A stretch of 64,000 nucleotides of DNA, taken from Caryophanales bacterium UBA6449 (lineage in GTDB: Bacteria > Bacillota_I > Bacilli_A > RFN20 > CAG-288). Position 1 is the stretch's first letter, and the number at the start of each line of letters is the position of its first letter. The translations under genes were made by a program, and so were the position numbers. The DNA lies in contig DJOB01000006.1 in assembly GCA_002437105.1 (NCBI GenBank), positions 170,686-234,685 on the forward strand, read 5' to 3'. The notes below the pieces were generated by a model, which was given only the letters and a program-made list of their open reading frames with translations, searched no databases and was not told the origin of the DNA. Positions 1-8,882 of the stretch are shown in pieces.

Positions 1-1489
1 CAAGTTCGACAAGAAGGTCTCGATCGACTTCTGGGTCAAGAAAGGAACCGCTAAGTACTATTCCAACTTCGTCAAGGCGTTCAACTCCGCCTATCCCTCT
101 ATCACTGTCAATGTTCTCGACTCCGGAAATTACGGGGATATCGATCAGAAGATATCCCAGGGAATCTCGGTCGGAAACGTTCCCAATATGGCTCTGACCT
201 ACCCAGATTATGTCTCTGGCTACCTCAAGGATGCTCCGAATCGCGTCCTTGACGTCACTCCCTACATGAATAGTGCGGAGTATGGTTTCGGTCACGGCGA
301 TCCCGTCATCGAGTGGAATGGTCAGCAGGTTCAGGTCAATACGGCTGCTGACGATATCATCCCTTCCTATCTGAACGATGGCAATAACTTCATCATCGAT
401 GGCAAGAAGATCGAAGGTCAGTACGAGCTGCCTTTGTCCAAGTCTACCGAGATGCTGTTCGTCAATAGGAATCTTCTGACCGAGGTCGCTCAGAAGTCCA
501 ACACCACCTACGATGTCATCAAGCAGAAGCTCGCCACCTGGGAAGGTGTCTGGGAAGTCACCGAGATGATGAAGACTGCTATGCCCGAGAAGTGGAACGG
601 CCAGAAGGCTTCCGCCAATAAGGGCAGCGCTCCTCTCACCTACGAGGATGACACCAACTTCTACGTCACCATGAGCCAGCAGCTCGGAATTCCCTACGTC
701 GATTCCTCCGCTGCCGACAATCTCCCCGTCCTCTTCGGCAAGCCCGAGAACAAGCAGAAGACCGTCGATTTCCTCAAGTTCATGGGCGAGAAGTACAACA
801 GCGGTAACTTCGTTACCGGTGACACGATCGGAATCGCTGGTACCTACGCCACCTCTCTCTTCGCCAAAGAGTCCAGCGGTCTGATCATCACCACCACTGC
901 CGGTCTCTCCTGGCTGAACGATCCCGATAAAGAGGGCGATGAGGATCACCAGTTCCCCATCGATGTTCTGTCCTATCCTTCTTCCAGCAAGGACTGGGTT
1001 CACAACGAGGCTGATCTGCCCGCTGATGCTGATCCCGATGCGGTCATCTCGCAGGGACCTGGTGTGGTCCTCTTCAAGTCCGGTGATTCCGACAAGGATC
1101 TAGCGACCTGGCTGTTCTACAAGACCATGACCTCCGACTTCCTCAACGCTCAGTGGGTCGCGGCCGGTTCCTACGCTCCGATCCGCTACTCCGTCAAGGA
1201 GACCGAGGTCTTCAAGGGCATGTTCGATATCCCCGCCGATTCTAAGAAGCCTCTGTACGATGCTAATTACTACCCTGCTAAGAAGCAGATGTACGAGGTC
1301 ATCGATCAGTATGGAAAGCAGGGCAACCTGTTCACTACCGATGTCTTCCCTGGATCCGGCAGCGTCCGCAACGAGGCGGGTTCGCTGTTCACCGGTTCGC
1401 TCAATAGCGAGAAGAACACCGATTCCGATGCGATTGGCGAGCTGGTCGACAAGTACTACCAGCTGGCTGTGGCCGATTCTACCAAGTAG
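1..1489 (+). CDS. ABC transporter extracellular solute-binding protein, 5' partial
   Basis: The reading frame is open from base 2 and the start lies left of the window, so signal peptide and lipobox are not seen. The visible ~495 residues look like a family 1 (UgpB/MalE type) periplasmic-binding-like fold: an early FWVK strand, a TYPDY segment, and a C-terminal SQGPG motif followed by a WLFYK helix. The next two genes share the same landmarks (SQGPS/QQGPD, PVR, and V/AFPGSA-type segments near the end), so this is the first visible member of a tandem paralogous set. The expected role is capture of a sugar or other small solute at the cell surface for an ABC importer whose permeases are not in the window. 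The substrate cannot be told. The next gene starts 39 bases downstream, consistent with one transcript. Confidence 0.85.
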   Translation, partial: KFDKKVSIDFWVKKGTAKYYSNFVKAFNSAYPSITVNVLDSGNYGDIDQKISQGISVGNVPNMALTYPDYVSGYLKDAPNRVLDVTPYMNSAEYGFGHGDPVIEWNGQQVQVNTAADDIIPSYLNDGNNFIIDGKKIEGQYELPLSKSTEMLFVNRNLLTEVAQKSNTTYDVIKQKLATWEGVWEVTEMMKTAMPEKWNGQKASANKGSAPLTYEDDTNFYVTMSQQLGIPYVDSSAADNLPVLFGKPENKQKTVDFLKFMGEKYNSGNFVTGDTIGIAGTYATSLFAKESSGLIITTTAGLSWLNDPDKEGDEDHQFPIDVLSYPSSSKDWVHNEADLPADADPDAVISQGPGVVLFKSGDSDKDLATWLFYKTMTSDFLNAQWVAAGSYAPIRYSVKETEVFKGMFDIPADSKKPLYDANYYPAKKQMYEVIDQYGKQGNLFTTDVFPGSGSVRNEAGSLFTGSLNSEKNTDSDAIGELVDKYYQLAVADSTK

Positions 1490-1528
1490 TTCTTCGAAGG
1501 CGAAATTTCTCAAAGGAAAGGTAAAAAT

Positions 1529-3085
1529 ATGAGAAAGTTTTACAGATTCGCTCTTGCTGCTCTGTTCGCTGCTCTGCCTCTGGCTTCCTGCAATCGGACG
1601 TCTCAGAGTCTCACCGATGTCGATTGGGACGCTTTCACTTCCGATAGCGGCACCAAGACCAAGGTAACTCTGTGGACCACCATCGGTACCAAGAATAAGG
1701 ACACTTTCGATTCCATCATCTCCGAGTTCGAGAAGGTCTATCCTGGAATCGAGGTCGATCATGTCACTAAGGGTGGATACGATACTCTGTTCACCGCTGC
1801 TCAGACTGCGATTCCCGCCGGCACCACTCCGACCATGGCCTACTGCTACTCCGATCATGTAGCTTCGTATCTCGAGGCTAACTACGCGGTTCAGGATATG
1901 ACCGCCTTCATGAACGATCCCGAGCATGGCTTCGGCACTGATGAGGGAACCTTTACCGATCCTTATGGAAATAGTGTGAAGAATAGTAATTCTAAGGACG
2001 ATATGGTCTCCGGCTATCTGAATGATGGCCACAGCTACATCCTCGATGGCAAGAAGCTCCCCGGCTACTACTCTCTGCCCTACACCCGTTCCTCCGAGGT
2101 TATCGTCTATAACAAGTCCTTCTTCGAGAAACACAATCTGGACGAGAGCAAGCTCTCGACCTGGAAGGGTATCTGGGAGATCTGCAAGACCATCGTCGAT
2201 AACAAGTGGATTGATGTCGATAGCTCTAAGCTCGGCAAGGTCGCTCCTCTCGGATACGATTCCACTTCCAATATGTTCATCACTCTCTCCGAGCAGCTGG
2301 GTATCCCCTACACCGATGGTACTGCTGCTAACCCTCTGACTTTCTTCAATCCCGGTAAGGATCAGGGCGGTAAGAAGCTGCTCAATACTCTGCGCGACTA
2401 CTATCAGGACCACTACTTCATCACTCAGACCTCTCTGGGTGGTTCCTACACCTCTTCCGCCTTCTCTACTCAGCAGTGCGTCATGACCATCTCCTCTTCC
2501 GCTGGTATCAACTACTGCGTGCCTGCGGCTTCCTCCGAGGATGGCACGCAGCCCTTCGAGGTCGGTGTTGTCGCCTATCCCACCATGGGTGATGGCAGCT
2601 TCGTCGATGGAGTCGAGGTCGGTGCTGATGCGAAGACTGACGCTGTCATCTCTCAGGGACCTTCGATGACCTTCTTCAGCCGTGCCTCCATGCAGGAGAA
2701 GGCGGCGGCCTGGCTCTTCTACAAGTTCTCCACCGGATCCTACTGGAACGCGGTCTGGGCTGGTGAGACTGGCTATGAGCCCGTTCGCGCTTCGTCCTAT
2801 CAGCAGGAGGTCTTCAAGAAGAAGACCTCCCCTGCCGCTGATGCTGATCTGAATACTAAGGCCAAAGCTGAGGCCAACAAGAAGGTTCACGAGCTCGTGA
2901 ACGGCTACGGTTCCAATGACCGGCTCTTCACTTCCGATGTCTTCGTCGGTTCCGCTCAGGCCCGTATCGCGGTCGGTTCTCTGCTGGATGGTACTCTGTC
3001 CGCTACCGACTTCAGCGATGCCAAGCTCGATGAGCTCTACACCCAGTATATGACTCAGGCGGCCCAGGCTCTGCCTCAGGCTTAG
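1529..3085 (+). CDS. ABC transporter solute-binding lipoprotein, tandem copy 2
   Basis: A 518-residue lipoprotein with signal peptide and lipobox LASC (lipidated Cys21). The mature part has the family 1 solute-binding fold: KVTLWTTIG first strand, IPAGTTPTMAYCYSD, a YSLPYTRSSEVIVYNKSFF hinge-region segment, ISQGPSMTFF and a closing VFVGSAQAR. It is clearly paralogous to the flanking genes, especially in the IPAGTTPTM and SQGP blocks. The start is set by AAGGAAAGG a few bases ahead of the ATG. It lies in a same-strand series with short gaps (39 bases before, 51 after). Probable role: high-affinity capture of an unknown solute outside the membrane. No substrate can be assigned from sequence. 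Confidence 0.88.
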   Translation: MRKFYRFALAALFAALPLASCNRTSQSLTDVDWDAFTSDSGTKTKVTLWTTIGTKNKDTFDSIISEFEKVYPGIEVDHVTKGGYDTLFTAAQTAIPAGTTPTMAYCYSDHVASYLEANYAVQDMTAFMNDPEHGFGTDEGTFTDPYGNSVKNSNSKDDMVSGYLNDGHSYILDGKKLPGYYSLPYTRSSEVIVYNKSFFEKHNLDESKLSTWKGIWEICKTIVDNKWIDVDSSKLGKVAPLGYDSTSNMFITLSEQLGIPYTDGTAANPLTFFNPGKDQGGKKLLNTLRDYYQDHYFITQTSLGGSYTSSAFSTQQCVMTISSSAGINYCVPAASSEDGTQPFEVGVVAYPTMGDGSFVDGVEVGADAKTDAVISQGPSMTFFSRASMQEKAAAWLFYKFSTGSYWNAVWAGETGYEPVRASSYQQEVFKKKTSPAADADLNTKAKAEANKKVHELVNGYGSNDRLFTSDVFVGSAQARIAVGSLLDGTLSATDFSDAKLDELYTQYMTQAAQALPQA

Positions 3086-3136
3086 TGTCTATCCGTTCCG
3101 CCCTGAATCTCTTCCATGATTCGATGAGGAGGATAT

Positions 3137-4585
3137 ATGAAAATAAAGAGATTAGCCCTCGTTGCGCTCGTGCTCTCCACCTTCGCCGTCTCGGCCTGTG
3201 GGTCTTCTTCCAATTCCAATGTCGTCACCTTCTGGATCTCCGGTGGAAACGCCGTGACCGATCTATTCAAAGGTGAGAATGGTCTGATCAAGAAGTTCAA
3301 GGAAAAGTTCAAGGATCAGCTTCCGAGTGATTTCGACATCAATATCGTTCCCTATGGAAACTACGATTCCCTCTACGATGCGGTCAGTAAGGCGATACCC
3401 GCGGGAACTACTCCCACTATGGCGGTAGCCTATCCGGACAACGCGGCTAGCTATGTTCGCTCCAATTCCCTGATCGATATCAATACGTTTCTGAACGATC
3501 CCGATACTGCCTTCACCGCTGAAGAGGGCGGTGGTAGCGAGGATTTCGTCAAGGCTTTCTGGGATGAGGGAAAGAACATCTCGAACAAGGATGGTCTCTA
3601 TACCGTCCCCCTCTACAAGTCGACCGAGGTCATGATCTTCAACCGGTCGTATTTCGCCGAGCACAACCTTCAGATCCCCACGACCTGGGATGAGCTGATG
3701 AGCGTCGCGCAGCAGATCTACGATGACAATCCGGAAAAGTGGTCGGCCGAGGATTGCTCGCCGGTCATCTGGGATTCCGATTCCAACCTCTTCATCACCC
3801 ACGCCTACCAGAATGATATCCCCTATACGGATCCTTCCAACCAGGACAATCCGTTCGTCTTCAACAACGAGGCTAACCGTTCCTTCGTCAAGGAGCTCAA
3901 GGAGTATCACGACAAGGGTCTGATCGAGACCAAGGGCTCTCTCGGTGGCACTACTTACTCCTCTTCCTACCTGACTGCTGAGAAGTGCATCATCGCGATC
4001 GGTTCCACTGGTGGATCCTCCTATAACATCACTTCCAACTTCCAGGTTGGTATCGCTCCTGAGCCCGTCTTCAACAAGGAGAATCCGAAGTACATTCAGC
4101 AGGGACCCGATGTCTGCTTCTTCCGTCGTTCCAGCTCTTCTTCCACGCATTGGGCCTGGGAGTTCTACAAGTTCTTAACCTCCACCGGAACCAATCTCGA
4201 TCTCACTACCAACCTCTCTTATAGCCCGGTCAGATACTCGTGCTACGAGAATGATGCCTATAAGGAGTACGTCGGCGAGTTTGCGGACTATGTCGATCAT
4301 CCGCTGGAGAAGGACGATAAGGGCAACCTGAAGTACCAGAATGAGAACAATATGGGTCTGGTACAGATGGCAGCCTATCAGACGCAGAAGATCGTTCAGA
4401 ACGATCAGCTGTTCTACTCTCCGGCTTTCCCCGGCTCCGCCGAGGCGAGAGGAGATCAGTCGAGCGGTGTCGGTAATGTCATCGCGGGAACTCTGAGCTA
4501 CAAAGGCAAAGATATCGATGCGCAGATCGAGAAGCTGATGTCGACCGCCGTGTCTGCCGCGCTTCAGGCTTACACTGACAAGTAG
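3137..4585 (+). CDS. ABC transporter solute-binding lipoprotein, tandem copy 3
   Basis: A 482-residue lipoprotein; signal peptide with lipobox VSAC (Cys21). It has the same architecture as the two preceding genes: a VVTFWISGG first strand, IPAGTTPTMAVAYPD, a VPLYKSTEVMIFNRSYF segment, IQQGPDVCFF and SPAFPGSAEAR near the C terminus. The block IPAGTTPTM is shared exactly with copy 2, so duplication within the locus is the simplest reading. GAGGAGG precedes the ATG. Only 9 bases separate it from the next gene, so binding protein and nuclease-like lipoprotein are almost certainly co-transcribed. Substrate unknown; sugars and glycerophosphodiester-like ligands are both known in this family. Confidence 0.88.
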   Translation: MKIKRLALVALVLSTFAVSACGSSSNSNVVTFWISGGNAVTDLFKGENGLIKKFKEKFKDQLPSDFDINIVPYGNYDSLYDAVSKAIPAGTTPTMAVAYPDNAASYVRSNSLIDINTFLNDPDTAFTAEEGGGSEDFVKAFWDEGKNISNKDGLYTVPLYKSTEVMIFNRSYFAEHNLQIPTTWDELMSVAQQIYDDNPEKWSAEDCSPVIWDSDSNLFITHAYQNDIPYTDPSNQDNPFVFNNEANRSFVKELKEYHDKGLIETKGSLGGTTYSSSYLTAEKCIIAIGSTGGSSYNITSNFQVGIAPEPVFNKENPKYIQQGPDVCFFRRSSSSSTHWAWEFYKFLTSTGTNLDLTTNLSYSPVRYSCYENDAYKEYVGEFADYVDHPLEKDDKGNLKYQNENNMGLVQMAAYQTQKIVQNDQLFYSPAFPGSAEARGDQSSGVGNVIAGTLSYKGKDIDAQIEKLMSTAVSAALQAYTDK

Positions 4586-4594
4586 AGGTACAAC

Positions 4595-5959
4595 ATGAGA
4601 AATAGATATGTGAGCTTCGGCTTAGCTCTGGTCTTCGGTCTGGGAACCTTCAGTCTCGCTTCCTGCAATAGGAGCAGTCAGGATGAGCACGTCGATTACG
4701 TCTCTCAGGCTAAGCTGAATCTGGATTATACGGGCAAGCAGTTTCTCACCGACGGAATCGGTGAGGTGACTGTCCGCCAGTACATCGATGGCGATACGAC
4801 TCACTTCAATCAGACCAATAAGATGCAGGTCGATGTCCGCTACTCCGATATCAATACTCCCGAGTCGACCGCGCAGGTGCAGAAGTGGGGTAAATCCGCT
4901 TCTCTCTTCACCGAGAGCAAGCTCTCCTCCGCCACCGAGATCGTCCTCACCAATCCCACTATGGATCTGAGAAAGCCCGACCACGACAGCAACAATCGCT
5001 GGTTGGCTCTCGTCTGGTACGCTACGGTCGATAATCCCTCGCTCGATGACTTCAGGCTCCTCAACCTCGAGATCGTCCAGGAGGGATACTCTGTCGTCTC
5101 CTCCATGGAGTCCTACTATTCCTTCTTCGACATCTTCAACAAGGCGGCTGCTCAAGCGGCTAACGAGAAGCTGCACATCTACGCCAGCGAGGACACTGTC
5201 GATCCCAATTTCTACACCGGTGCCGCCAAGTCTATGACGATTCACGATTTCAACTTCGATGCTTCTAAGTATGTCGGCAAGAAGGTCAACATGACCGGCA
5301 TCGTAGCTGGATTCCTGGGTGTTTCCAACGTCTGGGTCGAATCCACCTACGAGGATCCTGAGACCGGCGATGTCTCAGTCTGGGGCGTCTCGTTATTCGC
5401 AGGATACGATGGAAAGGCGAAACCTCTGTATACCGTCGGAAACCAGGTTCAGTTCACCGGTGTGTGCGAGGAGTTCTCTGGCAGCTACCAGGTCTCGGGT
5501 CTGACCTATTCGCCGTATAGCCCGTCTGAAGACGATGTGAAGCTTCTGAGCAAGAACAATCCCATCCCCAGCGCCAATCAGATCGACACCGTCGCCAACT
5601 TCCTGACGGGTAAGTACCATGTGGATACCTTCGTCAGCCTCACCGATACGATCACCTTCACCGGTGGTTACGGTGGAAAGGACGAGATCGATCCCGATAC
5701 TGGTGTCACCTACACGAACAACTCCATAACCCTGTACGGAAAGACTGAAACTGGTGATTCCATCTCGGTCTATCTGCCCAATGGTGCGGTCGTCAAGGAC
5801 GATGATGGCAATCAGATCTTCTCCTATACCAAGCTAGTCGGTAGAACCACCGATGGTATCAGGGGTGTCGTGGAGGAGTACAACGGACGGTATAACCTTA
5901 CCGTCCTGGGTACTGCCTCTATGAAGCTGCGCCCGTCTGAATCCACCGATGCTGAATAG
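4595..5959 (+). CDS. Staphylococcal-nuclease-like lipoprotein with OB-fold repeats
   Basis: A 454-residue lipoprotein (lipobox LASC, Cys24). Residues ~55-170 match a thermonuclease (SNase/TNase) domain: YIDGDTTHF gives the D19/D21/T22 equivalents (D65, D67, T68); VDVRYSDINTPES gives the catalytic R35 and E43 equivalents (R82, E90); NNRWLALVW gives the R87 equivalent (R135); NLEIVQEGYSVV matches the last helix. The calcium ligand D40 is replaced by Asn (N87). Residues ~225-310 and ~335-445 look like OB-fold modules (VNMTGIVAG, VQFTGVCEE, VVEEYNGRYNLTV), an arrangement known in surface nucleases such as YhcR. Likely role: degrading or binding nucleic acid at the cell surface. Its place in a solute-binding-protein operon suggests products feed an importer (inference). 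Activity with the Asn substitution is uncertain. Confidence 0.72.
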   Translation: MRNRYVSFGLALVFGLGTFSLASCNRSSQDEHVDYVSQAKLNLDYTGKQFLTDGIGEVTVRQYIDGDTTHFNQTNKMQVDVRYSDINTPESTAQVQKWGKSASLFTESKLSSATEIVLTNPTMDLRKPDHDSNNRWLALVWYATVDNPSLDDFRLLNLEIVQEGYSVVSSMESYYSFFDIFNKAAAQAANEKLHIYASEDTVDPNFYTGAAKSMTIHDFNFDASKYVGKKVNMTGIVAGFLGVSNVWVESTYEDPETGDVSVWGVSLFAGYDGKAKPLYTVGNQVQFTGVCEEFSGSYQVSGLTYSPYSPSEDDVKLLSKNNPIPSANQIDTVANFLTGKYHVDTFVSLTDTITFTGGYGGKDEIDPDTGVTYTNNSITLYGKTETGDSISVYLPNGAVVKDDDGNQIFSYTKLVGRTTDGIRGVVEEYNGRYNLTVLGTASMKLRPSESTDAE

Positions 5960-5991
5960 TCGATACAGTCAGTTATAGAAAGGATCAAAAA

Positions 5992-7908
5992 ATGTTCAAA
6001 AAGAATGTGCTTAAGCTCGCTGTTCTTCTATCCTTCGGTACGGTAGGTCTAGCTGCCTGTCAGCCTTCGACTTCCATCTCCACTTCTGTCGAGATGACCG
6101 CTGAGCAGAAGGCCAAGGTCATCTTCTCCTCTGTCGGCTCCTCCTACGGAACTCTGGCTACCACCGGAATCTCTTCCGATAATGAGGTCACCCTCATCGA
6201 CAGCGTTGTCGATTATCCCGAGGCTATCATCAGCTATTCTGTCGACGCTTCCAAGACCGAGTTCAAGACGGCCGCCGCTTCCTTCAAGCTCGGCTGCCAG
6301 AACCTCCTCAACATCGATGGCAACAAGCTGACCATCAAGGCTGGTGAGATCGATAAGACGAATCACTACGCTGCCTTCACGGCGACTGTCACCATCGATG
6401 GTCAGAGCTTCACCAACGACTATCTGGTCTCGGTCCTTGAGACCAAGACCATGAAGATCGCCAACCTCGTCAAGAACGGAAAGAAGGGCGATGTAGTCCA
6501 GCTGCGCGGTATCTACATGGGACACAACCCCACTGTGAATAGCAATCTCTACAACGCAGTCTATATCGCTGATGGCTCCGACTATATGATGCTGTACAAG
6601 GTCTCTCCCGACATGCTCAAGGGACTCGAGGAGGGTAAGAGCGTAGTCGAGGTCTCAGGTACTTACTCGCCTTACAACGGACTTCCCGAGGTCGGAACTA
6701 TCACCTCTATCAAGACTGTCACCGATAGCTCGATCGCTGCTCCTAAGACTATCGAGCTGGCTGCTGATACCAAGCTGGAGAACGCCAATATCAACGCGCG
6801 AGTCCATATCGCCGATGCGGTGGTCGAGAGCGTTAACGTTGGTGACCATGACAACACCACCATCACTTTCAAGATCGGTGAGACCACGGTGCCCTACAGC
6901 CTGTACCTCGATTCCAGATACAACGATATCTCTTCCTACAAGACCCTGAAGAAGGGCGACAAGCTTCCCACCATCTATTCCTTCGTCGGCATCAATTCTG
7001 GGAAGATCCAGCTGACTTACGCTATTCCCGATGCTGGTGCGGTCACCGAAGTCAGCATCTCGGCGAAAGCTGATCAGGATATCGCCTTCGTCGGCGGTTA
7101 CGCTGTCAAGCTGACCGCGGAAGTCACGGCTCCCGCCGGCGCGGACAAGACTGTCAGTTGGACTTCCAGCGATGAGAAGATCGCGACTGTCGCGGTCGCG
7201 GAGGATGGCAGCGTCACGGTCACTGGCAAGGCAGCGGGTTCCGTCACTCTGACGGCGACTGCCAATGCCGATAAGACTAAGACGGCGACCGTCCAGCTCA
7301 CGGTAGCTGATCCGGCTTCTCAGACCATCGAAGCGGCGAAGGCTGATCTGAAGAAGGATCACACCAGCGCTGATGGTTCCAATACCGCTATCAAGGTCAA
7401 GGGATACATCACCAAAGTTGTCAACTCTAAATATGGAAACTTCTATCTCAACGATGCTGATGGAAAAGGCGTCTATGTCTACGGCACCAACCTCGGTTTG
7501 GATCTAGTTAAGGAGGGTGCTTCTGTCGAGGTGCGTGGAATCGCTACTCTCGATACGAGCTATGGCCTTGAGCTCGTCGATGCTGAGGTCTTCACCGATG
7601 CTGATAAGACGGTCACCTCTTCCGCGCCAGCCACCTATTCCACTGCCACTTCCTTCAATGCACTGGGATTCGTGGATGCGGGCGACTATGTCAAGATCAC
7701 TAATGTCACCTCTCTGAATTTGGATTCTAGGATCACTCTGAATCTGGCTGATGGCACGATCTCTACCAACATCAAGAATACCGAAAGCGCTCTGAAGGGC
7801 ATCGCGGCTACTCCTGAGGCTGGTAAGACCTACACTATCACCTGCTACGTCAGCTGCTATAAGGCTAAGGTTCAGCTCAAGGATCTGATCAGCATCGTCG
7901 CTGAGTAG
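5992..7908 (+). CDS. OB-fold / Big2 domain lipoprotein
   Basis: A 638-residue lipoprotein (signal peptide, lipobox LAAC, Cys23). It appears modular: residues ~153-245 form an OB-like unit (KKGDVVQLRGIYMG, VVEVSGTYSPYNGLPEVG); ~350-440 is a bacterial Ig-like Big2 domain with the hallmark WTSSDEKIATV and GSVTVTGKAAGSVTLTATA; ~445-545 is a second OB unit (IKVKGYITKV, GNFYLNDADGKGVYVYG, VEVRGIATLDTSYGLEL); ~545-638 is a third, weaker one ending YKAKVQLKDLISI. No catalytic motif is visible. OB units of this kind accompany extracellular nucleases (YhcR_OBF type), so nucleic acid binding is a reasonable guess but not shown. AGAAAGGATC precedes the ATG; the gap to the nuclease-like gene is 32 bases. 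Confidence 0.7.
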   Translation: MFKKNVLKLAVLLSFGTVGLAACQPSTSISTSVEMTAEQKAKVIFSSVGSSYGTLATTGISSDNEVTLIDSVVDYPEAIISYSVDASKTEFKTAAASFKLGCQNLLNIDGNKLTIKAGEIDKTNHYAAFTATVTIDGQSFTNDYLVSVLETKTMKIANLVKNGKKGDVVQLRGIYMGHNPTVNSNLYNAVYIADGSDYMMLYKVSPDMLKGLEEGKSVVEVSGTYSPYNGLPEVGTITSIKTVTDSSIAAPKTIELAADTKLENANINARVHIADAVVESVNVGDHDNTTITFKIGETTVPYSLYLDSRYNDISSYKTLKKGDKLPTIYSFVGINSGKIQLTYAIPDAGAVTEVSISAKADQDIAFVGGYAVKLTAEVTAPAGADKTVSWTSSDEKIATVAVAEDGSVTVTGKAAGSVTLTATANADKTKTATVQLTVADPASQTIEAAKADLKKDHTSADGSNTAIKVKGYITKVVNSKYGNFYLNDADGKGVYVYGTNLGLDLVKEGASVEVRGIATLDTSYGLELVDAEVFTDADKTVTSSAPATYSTATSFNALGFVDAGDYVKITNVTSLNLDSRITLNLADGTISTNIKNTESALKGIAATPEAGKTYTITCYVSCYKAKVQLKDLISIVAE

Positions 7909-7950
7909 TCGTTGGGCTGAGAGCCCGCATCGTGAAGGAGAGAGAGGTTT

Positions 7951-8820
7951 ATGTACTGCTATAAGTGCGGAACGCATTGCAAGGATACTGCCACCTACTG
8001 CAAGAAGTGCAACAGTTCACTTTTGGAGACCGTAACTGATTCTAAGGGTGTCAAGAGGGTTGCTCCCGAAGCTCTGAAGAAGTTTCGCCTCAGCAGTAAG
8101 GAGCCTCGGGTTTCCGATGTGGCTGCGATCTTCCCAGAGCTTCATCTCGAGGATGACCACACGCCGCTCCGGAGATCGCCCCGGCTCGATGAGCTGGCGG
8201 AAGCTCTCCGGAAGAAGGGTCTGAAGAACATCGAGGATTCCTTCGCTCGCGAGACCGCGGGTATCGATGCTTTCTATCGCGCCAAGGTCGATAGGGCTCA
8301 GGGCCGCGAGAAGACGACCGAGAACGAGTACTACCAGGGAGCCCTGGCCGATGCGAGGCAGCGTCGCGATCTCGAGATAGCTGGTCTGGGAGATGTCAAG
8401 AAGGCGAAGGAAGCCCTCATAAATATCGCCCTCGTCAGCATTCAGGCTAATACTCCCATCCCTCCTTTCGGAAATGTCTCCAGCTCTCATGCCTTCGCGC
8501 AGTACATACATAAGCGTCGAGACAATTCCAAGGATCACAGAGAGGCTGGCAACTGTCTGATCATCGTTGGACTGATCTTCGCCATCATCGGCTTCCTCTT
8601 CTTCTTCCTCTCCTTCAAGGTGTCGACCGATCCGACGATCCTGAACAAGGTGATCAAGTTCGACTCGTTCGAGTTCATCGTCTTCGTAGTCGGCTGCACC
8701 GTCGGTCTCGTCATGCTGATCGTCGGTCTGGTCTTCGCTCTGACCTCCCTGCGGTCCAGACTGATGCTGAACAAGGCTCTGACCTACTTCAGCGCGATAT
8801 TCCTCATCTCTCAGAAGTAA
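7951..8820 (+). CDS. Zinc-ribbon protein with two C-terminal membrane helices
   Basis: A 289-residue protein with an N-terminal zinc ribbon: CYKC (Cys3/Cys6) and CKKC (Cys17/Cys20). The middle (residues ~80-150) is charged and probably helical. Two hydrophobic segments follow at ~195-217 (CLIIVGLIFAIIGFLFFFL) and ~235-265 (FIVFVVGCTVGLVMLIVGLV). Without a signal peptide, the ribbon probably lies in the cytoplasm and the tail anchors it in the membrane. A strong GGAGAGAGAGG precedes the ATG. It is the last gene before a strong terminator, 42 bases after the OB-fold lipoprotein, so it belongs to the lipoprotein transcription unit. I do not recognise a named family; zinc-ribbon membrane proteins of this layout are common but uncharacterised in Bacillota. 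Confidence 0.75.
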   Translation: MYCYKCGTHCKDTATYCKKCNSSLLETVTDSKGVKRVAPEALKKFRLSSKEPRVSDVAAIFPELHLEDDHTPLRRSPRLDELAEALRKKGLKNIEDSFARETAGIDAFYRAKVDRAQGREKTTENEYYQGALADARQRRDLEIAGLGDVKKAKEALINIALVSIQANTPIPPFGNVSSSHAFAQYIHKRRDNSKDHREAGNCLIIVGLIFAIIGFLFFFLSFKVSTDPTILNKVIKFDSFEFIVFVVGCTVGLVMLIVGLVFALTSLRSRLMLNKALTYFSAIFLISQK

Positions 8821-8839
8821 GCGGCGAGAAGGATGAAAG

Positions 8840-8870
8840 AAGGGCATCGCTTCGGCGATGCCCTTTTCAT
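8840..8870 (+). terminator. Rho-independent terminator, UUCG loop
   Basis: The 10-bp perfect stem AGGGCATCGC / GCGATGCCCT closes a TTCG tetraloop and runs into CTTTTC. It ends the lipoprotein operon. On the minus strand the stem is followed by CTTCTTTC, so it probably also serves the converging RDD gene pair. Confidence 0.9.
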
Positions 8871-8882
8871 ATGTCGATCCTT

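Noticed and set aside
1100..2890. 596-codon open frame on the minus strand opposite two solute-binding protein genes
   Set aside because: Antisense shadow of well-supported lipoprotein genes, no ribosome site or domain.
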